Positions 8,211 to 14,439 of a DNA stretch of 19,567 nucleotides are shown here, piece after piece. The notes beneath the pieces were generated by a model. The model did no database searches and was not told where the DNA came from. It worked only from the letters and a program-made list of their open reading frames with translations. Position 1 is the stretch's first letter. The number at the start of each line of letters is the position of its first letter. The DNA is from Anaerolineales bacterium. GTDB lineage: Bacteria; Chloroflexota; Anaerolineae; 4572-78; NAK82. A program made the position numbers and the translations under genes. The stretch lies in assembly GCA_024643945.1 (NCBI GenBank), contig JAHELX010000042.1:1-19567 (forward strand), written 5' to 3'.

Positions 8211-9803
8211 TCACAACTTCACCTGGCGCACCCGGGTTACCCCTTGCAGTTGTATCAACTCGGCCAGCACTTCCGGCGAAGCTGGCGAATCGAGGTTAAT
8301 GAACGACAGGGCCTGCCCGCCGAGGGCGATGCGCCCCAATCGCCATTCGGCGATATTGATGCTGTGCCTGCCCAACAAAGTCCCCACGCTGCCAATGACA
8401 CCCGGAACGTCTATGCTTTCCATCACCAGAATAATCCCCTCGGGCTGGGCGTCAATGCGAAACGTGTCAATTTGCACCACACGCGGGAATTCGTGTCCCA
8501 ACAGCGAGCCCGAGATTAATCGCTCACCTCCATCCCACAACGCACGACACGAGAGCAAGTTGCTATAAGTGGGGATAGGTAATCCCCTCGTCTCCGAAAC
8601 GCTGATGCCTCGTTGCATAGCCAGGTGCGGGGCGCTGATGTAATTGACCGGTTGGTCAGTGATAGGATCCAGCAGGCCCTTGAGCAGGGCGACCGTCAAA
8701 GGCTTGACCTGATCGGCAACTTCCTCTCCTTGAAACTCTACCTCGACACGCTTGATGCGCCCCTCCGCCAGTTGCATTTGCAGGCTTCCCAGTTTTTCGG
8801 CCAACAGCAGATAGGGATTCAGCATGCGAAACACGCCAGCATCCACTACTGGCATGTTCACCGCGTTGCGGAAGTCCTCGCCTCGCAACGCAGCCAAAAC
8901 CTGATCCACAATTTGAGTACCCACGTCGCGTTGCGCCTCAACGGTGCTGGCAGCGATATGCGGCGTGAGCACAACATTGGGCAGAGTGCGTAGGGGGCTA
9001 TCCCCCGGTAGCGGTTCGTCGGCAAACACGTCCAATGCTGCGCCAGCTATATGTCCGGAACGCAAAGCTTCAATCAGCGCCATCTCGTCTACCAGGGTTC
9101 CCCGGGCACAATTCACCAGCCGTACCCCTGACTTCATACGAGCAATAGCCTGAGCGTTCAGCAAACCACGAGTCTCCGGCGTGAGGGCAGTGTGCAGGGT
9201 AATGAAATCCGAGCGCGGCAGCAGTTCATTCAGGTCTACCAGCGTCACCTTTAGCCCGCGTGCTACGTCGTCGCTGATGTAGGGGTCGAAGGCGATTACC
9301 GTCATGCCAAAGGCCTGGGCTCGCTGGGCAACCTGCGCGCCAACTCGCCCCAGGCCCACGATTCCCAGCGTCTTGCGGTAGAGTTGCACGCCCAGAAATT
9401 CGCTTCGCGCCCATTCACCCGCCCGCACCGAGGCGTCGGCGTGGGGTATATGCCGGCAAAGGGCCAGCAACATAGCCAGCGTATGCTCAGCAGTGGCAAT
9501 CGTGTTGGCTCCTGGCGTATTCATCACGATCACCCCCCGCAACGAGGCGGCGTCAATATCGACATTGTCCAGACCTACACCAGCCCGTCCAATTACCTTG
9601 AGCCGGGATGTAGTCGCCAACAGGTCGGCATCTACCCGCACGCTGCTGCGGATAATTAGGGCATCGTAGGCTGGGATCATCTCGCGCAATTTCTCCGGTG
9701 ACGGGCTACGGACAACATCAAAACTGGCATCGCCAGCAGCCTCCAGCCGTGCAATCGCCTGGGGTGAAAGATCATCGGTGATGAGAATGTGATACATAGT
9801 CAC
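8211..9803 (-). CDS. serA: D-3-phosphoglycerate dehydrogenase (long, ACT-domain form)
   Basis: NAD-dependent oxidation of 3-phosphoglycerate to 3-phosphohydroxypyruvate, the first step of serine synthesis; cytosolic. The 530 aa match the long SerA type (about 525-530 aa): a split substrate domain (1-98 and about 285-315), a Rossmann domain with GLGRVG (150-155) and acidic D173, an intervening domain (about 320-450), and a C-terminal ACT domain (about 455-530, MESIDVPGVIGSVGTLLG) that usually senses serine for feedback inhibition. Catalytic residues are R234 (NCARG), E263 (DEP) and H282 (TPHIAAS). The first codon at 9803 is GTG and overlaps the aminotransferase stop (GTGA), a sign of translational coupling. 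An ATG at 9797, with AAGGG upstream, is an equally likely start. Confidence 0.96.
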   Translation of the reverse strand: MTMYHILITDDLSPQAIARLEAAGDASFDVVRSPSPEKLREMIPAYDALIIRSSVRVDADLLATTSRLKVIGRAGVGLDNVDIDAASLRGVIVMNTPGANTIATAEHTLAMLLALCRHIPHADASVRAGEWARSEFLGVQLYRKTLGIVGLGRVGAQVAQRAQAFGMTVIAFDPYISDDVARGLKVTLVDLNELLPRSDFITLHTALTPETRGLLNAQAIARMKSGVRLVNCARGTLVDEMALIEALRSGHIAGAALDVFADEPLPGDSPLRTLPNVVLTPHIAASTVEAQRDVGTQIVDQVLAALRGEDFRNAVNMPVVDAGVFRMLNPYLLLAEKLGSLQMQLAEGRIKRVEVEFQGEEVADQVKPLTVALLKGLLDPITDQPVNYISAPHLAMQRGISVSETRGLPIPTYSNLLSCRALWDGGERLISGSLLGHEFPRVVQIDTFRIDAQPEGIILVMESIDVPGVIGSVGTLLGRHSINIAEWRLGRIALGGQALSFINLDSPASPEVLAELIQLQGVTRVRQVKL

Positions 9804-10882
9804 CCTTTCTCCACGAACTCACTTATGGTTTCCAGCAAAGCCGACATTTCCGCTTCTGTCACGTCCCCCATATGCGCGATGCGAAAGGTTTGCCCTTTTA
9901 ACGGGCCATAGCCGTCCGAAATGAGCATCCTCCGCTGGCGCAAATAGGCGTTAAGCGTGCCGACGTCCACGCTGCGCGTGTTGCGGACCGCCGTGACCGT
10001 CGGCGAGCGGTAGCCCGCTTCGGCCAAGAAGTCAAAGCCATTAGTTTGCACCCAGGCGTGAACCTGTTGCATTAGCCGCCGGTGACGAGCGAAGCGTGTC
10101 TGCCATTCCTCGACGGCGATTGCGTCAAGTTGAGCATCCAGGGCTTGCATCAGGCTGATAGCTGGTGTGGCTGGGGTGTGGTTTTTGGCAGAGTACTTTT
10201 CGTATTGCAAAAAGTCAAAATACCAGCCCCGGTTGGGCACCGATTCAGCCCTCGCCATCGCCCGGTCGCTGACACTGCACAGGGCCAAACCCGGAGGCAG
10301 TGCCAATGCCTTCTGGCTACTTGTGAGGCACACGTCCACTCCCCATTCGTCGGCTCGGATTTCGACGCCGCCGGCCGCGCTGACAGCATCTACCAGGAGT
10401 AATAGCTGCGGGTATTGGCGCACAACCGCGGCGATCTCTGGCAGCGGGTTCAACATGCCGGTGCTCGTTTCACTGAAGACGAGGGTGATGGCATCATAAC
10501 TTCCCCCCTGTAGCCGTTCGTCCACCTGCTCCGGCCGGATGGCTGTTCCCCAGGGTACCTCCAAAGCATCGGCCTGCTTGCCATTTGCCAGTGCCACTTG
10601 ATGCCAGCGCGAACCAAAAGCGCCGTTTATCAAACACAGGCACTGGTGCCGCACACAATTGCGTACTGCCGCCTCCTGCAGCCCACTGCCTGAAGCCGTG
10701 ACGATGAAAACACGCCCAGCCGTGCCGAACACCGGCCTCAGCTTGGGGACAATACGGGCATGCAGGTCGGCATATTCAGGGGAGCGATGGCCGATCATCG
10801 GCCTGGCCTGCGCAGCCAAGATCTGGGGTCGAACTTCGACAGGACCGGGGATAAAGAGCTTGACATGGGAATCAGGTAGCAT
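9800..10882 (-). CDS. class V PLP aminotransferase (alanine/serine-glyoxylate type), probably the phosphoserine aminotransferase
   Basis: Fold-type I, class V aminotransferase of 360 aa. Motifs: FIPGPVEVRP (10-19), GHRSPEY (31-37), the cofactor loop TASGSGLQEAA (62-72), SETSTG (137-142), VDAVSAAGG (164-172) with D165 for the PLP nitrogen, and SSQKALALPPG (188-198) with Schiff-base lysine K191. By sequence it is closer to alanine-glyoxylate/serine-glyoxylate aminotransferases (COG0075) than to SerC. Its stop codon overlaps the serA start by 4 nt, and a SerB-like phosphatase lies directly upstream on the same strand. I therefore infer that it converts 3-phosphohydroxypyruvate plus glutamate to phosphoserine. 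The alternative is a true glyoxylate aminotransferase. AGGAG nine bases before the ATG supports this start. Confidence 0.9.
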   Translation of the reverse strand: MLPDSHVKLFIPGPVEVRPQILAAQARPMIGHRSPEYADLHARIVPKLRPVFGTAGRVFIVTASGSGLQEAAVRNCVRHQCLCLINGAFGSRWHQVALANGKQADALEVPWGTAIRPEQVDERLQGGSYDAITLVFSETSTGMLNPLPEIAAVVRQYPQLLLLVDAVSAAGGVEIRADEWGVDVCLTSSQKALALPPGLALCSVSDRAMARAESVPNRGWYFDFLQYEKYSAKNHTPATPAISLMQALDAQLDAIAVEEWQTRFARHRRLMQQVHAWVQTNGFDFLAEAGYRSPTVTAVRNTRSVDVGTLNAYLRQRRMLISDGYGPLKGQTFRIAHMGDVTEAEMSALLETISEFVEKG

Positions 10883-10918
10883 CTGGACTCACTCCTTGCT
10901 TTACGTCAGTACTTGTGC

Positions 10919-10976
10919 CCCATGAAGGTGATTTCGATAAGTTAGATTCGGCCTCATGGGCGTAATCTGTATCATA
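10919..10976 (-). promoter_or_regulatory. leader of the aminotransferase-serA pair: -10-like box and inverted repeat
   Basis: Between the HAD gene and the aminotransferase gene (167 bp) the minus strand shows TATGAT (10976-10971), partly overlapped by a second copy (10981-10976), without a good -35. Downstream lies an inverted repeat: CCCATGA-A-GG (10919-10928) with CC-TCATGGG (10952-10960), 23 nt apart. It could be an operator or a 5' RNA stem, so the pair may also be transcribed separately from the phosphatase. Confidence 0.35.
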
Positions 10977-11049
10977 TCATAATCCCTGTGATGGGGTACT
11001 GGCTGCCGGCTAATATGCTTCTTGACCCCTCCAGACCGCCACAACGAAG

Positions 11050-11898
11050 CTAAGGCGCTCCGGCGTAGGCTTTTAGAATCCGTTCGTGCATATCAGAATC
11101 GCGAAAGCGCACGGCTCCTTCACGGATGAGGCGCAGGCCTTTGCGAAGTAGTGGGCCATAGCCCATGCGGTCGCAAAGTTGGCAATCAGATGGGGAGGCA
11201 GAGAGGGGAAGAATAGGAGCCAGGCTGTCACACTCGATGAAAACGTCGGCCTCAGCGGCGACCCGTTCGCGGCGCACCACACCGCCAAAGCCGACCAGCA
11301 AGTCTACAGCAGGCCGAGCCATCAAGTCAGAGATGCCATCGCCCACCAGCAGCGCCCGACCAGGACGTCCCTGCCGCAACTGATGCACAATGTCGGCCTT
11401 GCCGTGGGTCTCGGTTAGTGGACCGGCTTCGTGGTCCAGGTAATGCTCGTCTGGATTGAAGCCCTCCCGGTCCAGGTGGTAGTCCCACCAGCGACCAGCC
11501 AGCCGGTTGAAGGCCACGTCAACGGCGTGGATATGCTCACGCGGCACCCCCAGGCTCTGGCCAAAAGGAATCACCGCCGGAGCCAGCCCTCCGCTGACGA
11601 TAAATACCTGCCGCCCCAGAAACTGCAGCGCTGCTGTCAACTCATGTGCGTCAGACACAACGCTGACGCGGTATAAGTGTTCAATGGTCCGGATGTCAGC
11701 GCGGGTGGGACGCAGTAGATCCAGCCGCCGGTCGTACACCGATGATAGGTGGACTTCGCCATCCATCGCAGCGGCGGTGAGTCGTTGCACTTCGGGGAAC
11801 AGCCCCTTGAGGCGGGCCAACTCGTCAATTCCTTCAATACGAGTCAGGGTGCTATCACAATCAAAGAAGACGAGATCATACGCTCGCCAGTGACGCAT
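11050..11898 (-). CDS. SerB-like HAD-family phosphatase
   Basis: Haloacid-dehalogenase-type phosphatase, 282 aa, cytosolic and Mg-dependent. The four HAD motifs are present: DCDSTLT (13-19; D13 nucleophile, D15 acid/base; the DxDST form is typical of phosphoserine phosphatases), VSGGL (101-105), K167 and GDGISD (186-191; D187, D191). The cap (about 22-80, beginning EGIDELARLKG) also resembles SerB. Residues after about 215 are a tail rarely seen in SerB, with a C-x-x-C pair (DCQLCDRMGYGP) and basic helices; I do not recognise it. Just upstream of the aminotransferase and serA on the same strand, it is the natural candidate for dephosphorylating phosphoserine to serine. Another phospho-substrate cannot be excluded. 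The start ATG has AGGG four bases upstream. Confidence 0.85.
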   Translation of the reverse strand: MRHWRAYDLVFFDCDSTLTRIEGIDELARLKGLFPEVQRLTAAAMDGEVHLSSVYDRRLDLLRPTRADIRTIEHLYRVSVVSDAHELTAALQFLGRQVFIVSGGLAPAVIPFGQSLGVPREHIHAVDVAFNRLAGRWWDYHLDREGFNPDEHYLDHEAGPLTETHGKADIVHQLRQGRPGRALLVGDGISDLMARPAVDLLVGFGGVVRRERVAAEADVFIECDSLAPILPLSASPSDCQLCDRMGYGPLLRKGLRLIREGAVRFRDSDMHERILKAYAGAP

Positions 11899-12291
11899 GG
11901 TACCCTGCTACCTCAACCAGCAAATCGTGAGCAGTTTACCCCAACTGGGCTGTTTCGTCAACCGGCACGCGGGAGGTCCAGAGGCTTTTTCTGTTCCCTA
12001 TGCAAAGCGGAGACCCGGGGTTCCGGACGAGCACTCCGAATTTGTGGGGGGTAAACTGCTGTTTGGCGATCCCCTTGGCCGTGCTGATCTGTCTTCTCAC
12101 CGCGGAGCACACAGAGATCGCTGAGAAAACTTGGAAAATCTCGGCGATCTCTACGGATCCGTAAATAAACAACTTCCTGCCTTTGTGGCGGATTTCGTGG
12201 GGGAAACGGTTAGAAGTGCGGGAACTTATTCTTTTATGGATCCTATGGACTCAGCGCTGCCAGCAAGTGTCAGTGGGGAGTTCCCCGGGTC
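11899..12291 (-). other. 393-bp noncoding gap with two inverted repeats
   Basis: I see no convincing gene here. A perfect 13-bp inverted repeat, AGCAGTTTACCCC (11930-11942) / GGGGTAAACTGCT (12048-12060), spans 131 bp. Further right, GAGATCGCTGAGA (12114-12126) / TCTCGGCGATCTC (12139-12151) forms a tight hairpin with a 12-nt loop and one wobble. The words around it (CACCGCGGAGCACACAGAGATCGC) recall a widespread degenerate intergenic repeat style in bacteria. The gap lies upstream of the HAD phosphatase gene and downstream of the dehydrogenase gene, both minus strand. Confidence 0.55.
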
Positions 12292-13290
12292 TCAGGCAAC
12301 TCGCTGCGACGGCGTACTGCTCAAGGCCAGGTGATGACCGGCTTGATCGGCTACGGCCTGAGCCAATTGAAGCGCGTACAACCCATCTCGCCCTGACACG
12401 CTGCTGGGCTTTCCCGTAAACACGCACTCCACAAAGTGACGCAGTTCCAGCATCAGCGGCTCGGCCATCGGCACATAGATGCGTTCGATGATGCTTTCCT
12501 GCCGATACTTGGTCACCTGGTGGTTGTCCAGATACTGGGGGAGAGTCCGGCGGTGGACTAGAACGCTCTTGCTTAATAGGTCGGCTTCAATATAAGCTCC
12601 TTCGGCGATGACTTCCATCAGCCGCACTTTTTGTTCGGTGATACGGGAGGCAAAGAGGGTGGTAATAGGGCCATCCTTGAAGGAGAGGTTGGCTACGGCA
12701 TGATCTATGGCACCGGTCGAAATAGACCGCCCCCAGGCGTTGATACTCTCAGGTCTGCTCGCAGCCAGATCAACGACCAGGTCAAGATCATGAATCATCA
12801 AATCGCGAATTACATCCACGTCAGTGTTGCTGAGGTCAAAAGGACTCAGACGTCGCACGTTGATGGCAACCAAGCGCATCCCCTCGGTGACATTTTTGAG
12901 CTCTATGTAAGCTGGGTTGAAACGTTCGATATGCCCTACCTGCAATACCCGGGTACGCCGCTCAGCTTCGGCCACGAGTTGTTGGCCTTGTTCCAGTGTT
13001 TCGGTGAATGGCTTCTCAACCAATACGTGAACGTCGTGTTCCAGCGCGTCCATGGCGAGGTCGAAGTGCGATGGGGTAGTGGTGGCAATGCTGACCGCAT
13101 CGATCTCGTCCAGCAATTGCCGGTGATCTTCAAAATACCTTGTATCGTACTGAGCAGCGACAGTTCGCCCCCGGTCGACGTCCCAGTCAGCAATACCCAC
13201 AACCCGGACGTGACGCAGGCTTGAATACACGCGGCAATGTCGCTCTCCCATCACACCGACGCCGATGACTCCGACTCGAAGATTGTTCAT
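12292..13290 (-). CDS. Gfo/Idh/MocA-family NAD(P)-dependent sugar dehydrogenase (UDP-GlcNAc/GlcNAcA 3-dehydrogenase-like)
   Basis: Cytosolic oxidoreductase, 332 aa. The N-terminal Rossmann fold has GVIGVGVMGERH (7-18). The family signature is VEKPFT (91-96), with K93 as likely catalytic residue. The second half shows QVGHIERFNPAY (117-128) and DLMIHDLDLV (163-172), the catalytic H/D region. In my experience the HIERFNPA and MIHDLD segments are typical of enzymes oxidising C3 of UDP-GlcNAc or UDP-GlcNAcA (GnnA, WbpB). Upstream on the same strand is a WbpD-like acetyltransferase, which fits making a 2,3-diacetamido sugar nucleotide for cell-surface glycans. The aminotransferase between the two steps is not in the window. 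AGGAGG five bases before the ATG is an almost ideal ribosome site. A hairpin leader precedes it. Confidence 0.88.
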   Translation of the reverse strand: MNNLRVGVIGVGVMGERHCRVYSSLRHVRVVGIADWDVDRGRTVAAQYDTRYFEDHRQLLDEIDAVSIATTTPSHFDLAMDALEHDVHVLVEKPFTETLEQGQQLVAEAERRTRVLQVGHIERFNPAYIELKNVTEGMRLVAINVRRLSPFDLSNTDVDVIRDLMIHDLDLVVDLAASRPESINAWGRSISTGAIDHAVANLSFKDGPITTLFASRITEQKVRLMEVIAEGAYIEADLLSKSVLVHRRTLPQYLDNHQVTKYRQESIIERIYVPMAEPLMLELRHFVECVFTGKPSSVSGRDGLYALQLAQAVADQAGHHLALSSTPSQRVA

Positions 13291-13317
13291 AGTGGCCTCC
13301 TAAAAACACACAATGCA

Positions 13318-13409
13318 CACGGCAAAAGTCACCCCTAAGGACCAGTCCTTTCTCCTCTCGCCCTAAAACGGACGACTCAAAACTATGTCTTAGAGGCACT
13401 TTTGCCGTG
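13318..13409 (-). promoter_or_regulatory. long hairpin in the leader of the Gfo/Idh dehydrogenase gene
   Basis: Perfect 12-bp arms CACGGCAAAAGT (13318-13329) and ACTTTTGCCGTG (13398-13409) enclose 68 nt. Inside, AAGGAC/GTCCTT forms a small palindrome (about 13339-13352), and CCTCT/AGAGG can pair on the minus strand, giving a branched structure. It ends 27 nt before the start codon, with TTTTT and AGGAGG in between. It could be a structured RNA regulating translation or attenuation, or an extended operator. I recognise no known riboswitch. Confidence 0.5.
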
Positions 13410-13436
13410 CTCAGTCAAAACGTTAAGGATGCTGTT

Positions 13437-13475
13437 CCTCGCCTGCGTCCCCCGTGGGGAATGGGACCTGCGAGG
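13437..13475 (-). terminator. stem-loop behind the acetyltransferase gene
   Basis: CCTCGC (13437-13442) pairs with GCGAGG (13470-13475), and TCCC (13448-13451) with GGGA (13463-13466), with C/G runs within. It lies 13 bp past the stop of the acetyltransferase gene on the minus strand. No T-run follows, so intrinsic termination is doubtful. Confidence 0.35.
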
Positions 13476-13488
13476 GGGGAACCAGGAG

Positions 13489-14082
13489 CTACAAGTCGAA
13501 TTGATAGCGGTTGCCGCACCTCGGGCAAAGCCAAACGCTCTGCTCTTCTTTTTCCCAAGAGGACGTCAACACCTGACCACAGTGACAGACATAACCGCGC
13601 AAGCGGGCCGGATTACCATAGGCCAGGCCGTGCGGAGGCACGTCTCGGGTGACAACCGCGCCAGCACCAATCATAGCAAACTCACCGATGGTGATGCCGG
13701 GCAGCACAACGACGCCGGCGCCAATAGAAGCCCCTCGCCTGACAAGAGTGGGACTTACCTCCCAATCAGTATCCGCCTTTAGTGAACCGTCCGGGTTGAT
13801 AGCGCGCGGCAATTGGTCATTGGTCAGGATGACACCTGGGCCCAAAAAGACCCCCTCCTCGATCTTCACGCCGTGATAGACATAGACTCCATTCTGAAGT
13901 TTCGAGTTAGCTCCGATTGAGACGTCGAAATCGACGTACACGCCCTTGCCAATAATACAATTGGCCCCAATGTGCGCTCCTTCACGTACCTGGGCCTGGT
14001 GCCAGATTTTGACGCCAGCGCCGATGGTAGCTTGCGGCGACACCTCGGCCGTAGGATGGACAAAGGGGAGAGTGTGGTTCAT
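13489..14082 (-). CDS. left-handed beta-helix (hexapeptide) N-acetyltransferase with C-terminal zinc ribbon, WbpD-like
   Basis: A 197-aa, probably trimeric acetyl-CoA-dependent acyltransferase. Imperfect hexapeptide repeats ([LIV]-G-x-x-x-x: TIGAGVKIW, HIGANCIIGKGVYV, SIGANSKLQ, SIGAGVVVLPGITIG) run from about 8 to 147. The insert GVILTNDQLPRA (83-94) is a hallmark of WbpD/WlbB-type enzymes that acetylate a 3-amino sugar nucleotide. The C-terminal 35 residues carry CHC (166-168) and CPRC (186-189), a four-cysteine knuckle that should bind zinc. The neighbouring Gfo/Idh dehydrogenase supports a role in UDP-diacetamido-sugar synthesis for surface polysaccharide. GAGGAG lies ten bases before the ATG. 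The gene reads away from dnaX. Confidence 0.9.
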   Translation of the reverse strand: MNHTLPFVHPTAEVSPQATIGAGVKIWHQAQVREGAHIGANCIIGKGVYVDFDVSIGANSKLQNGVYVYHGVKIEEGVFLGPGVILTNDQLPRAINPDGSLKADTDWEVSPTLVRRGASIGAGVVVLPGITIGEFAMIGAGAVVTRDVPPHGLAYGNPARLRGYVCHCGQVLTSSWEKEEQSVWLCPRCGNRYQFDL

Positions 14083-14211
14083 ACTCGTTCGTCTCCTCAG
14101 GCGACACTCCCCAAGAAAGCCCCCTGGGGTTCTGGAATGGGCAGGTAGGCCAAAAGCTATCGCCCTTCGAGGTCGGGCGGCTTAGTGGGGCATATTGTTA
14201 CGTCGAATGGT

Positions 14212-14217
14212 ATTATA
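14212..14217 (-). promoter_or_regulatory. possible -10 box for the acetyltransferase gene
   Basis: The minus strand reads TATAAT at 14217-14212, about 130 bp upstream of the start codon. I find no -35 at the right distance and no extended -10, so this is a weak call in an A/T-rich stretch. The intervening leader contains a small CGCCC/GGGCG hairpin. Confidence 0.3.
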
Positions 14218-14263
14218 TTCTCGAAATCTACAAGGTTTATTTGAAGTTCGTAGGAAAATGATT

Positions 14264-14351
14264 AGAGAACTTGCCCGGGGGCGTGGCACTTGGAAGTTCT
14301 CTCTCACAAACCCTGCTTGTCTTGTCGAAAGGGGGTTCTCTCAGTTCTCTT
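14264..14351 (+). repeat. cluster of GTTCTCT motifs before the dnaX promoter
   Basis: GTTCTCTC occurs at 14296-14303 and 14335-14342, GTTCTCTT at 14344-14351 (9 bp after the previous copy), and the reverse complement AGAGAAC at 14264-14270. The first two sites form a 9-bp inverted repeat, AGAGAACTT (14264-14272) / AAGTTCTCT (14294-14302). The last copy overlaps the proposed -35 of dnaX. This arrangement looks like regulator binding sites. Confidence 0.45.
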
Positions 14352-14378
14352 GCGGAAAAGTAAGAGGGGTGGTAAACT
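14350..14378 (+). promoter_or_regulatory. sigma-70-like promoter of dnaX-ybaB-recR
   Basis: TTGCGG (14350-14355), 17-bp spacer, TAAACT (14373-14378). This matches consensus moderately (4/6 in each box). Transcription would begin near 14385, 55 nt before the dnaX start. Confidence 0.5.
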
Positions 14379-14439
14379 ACTGGCGGCATTGTAAGTGATA
14401 GCTAAGTTTTGTATTCGCCCTCATCTAATGGAAGCGTAA

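Noticed and set aside
12131..12334. Short plus-strand frames in the gap between the HAD phosphatase and dehydrogenase genes
   Set aside because: No ribosome sites, no recognisable protein features, and they run into the antisense of the dehydrogenase gene.
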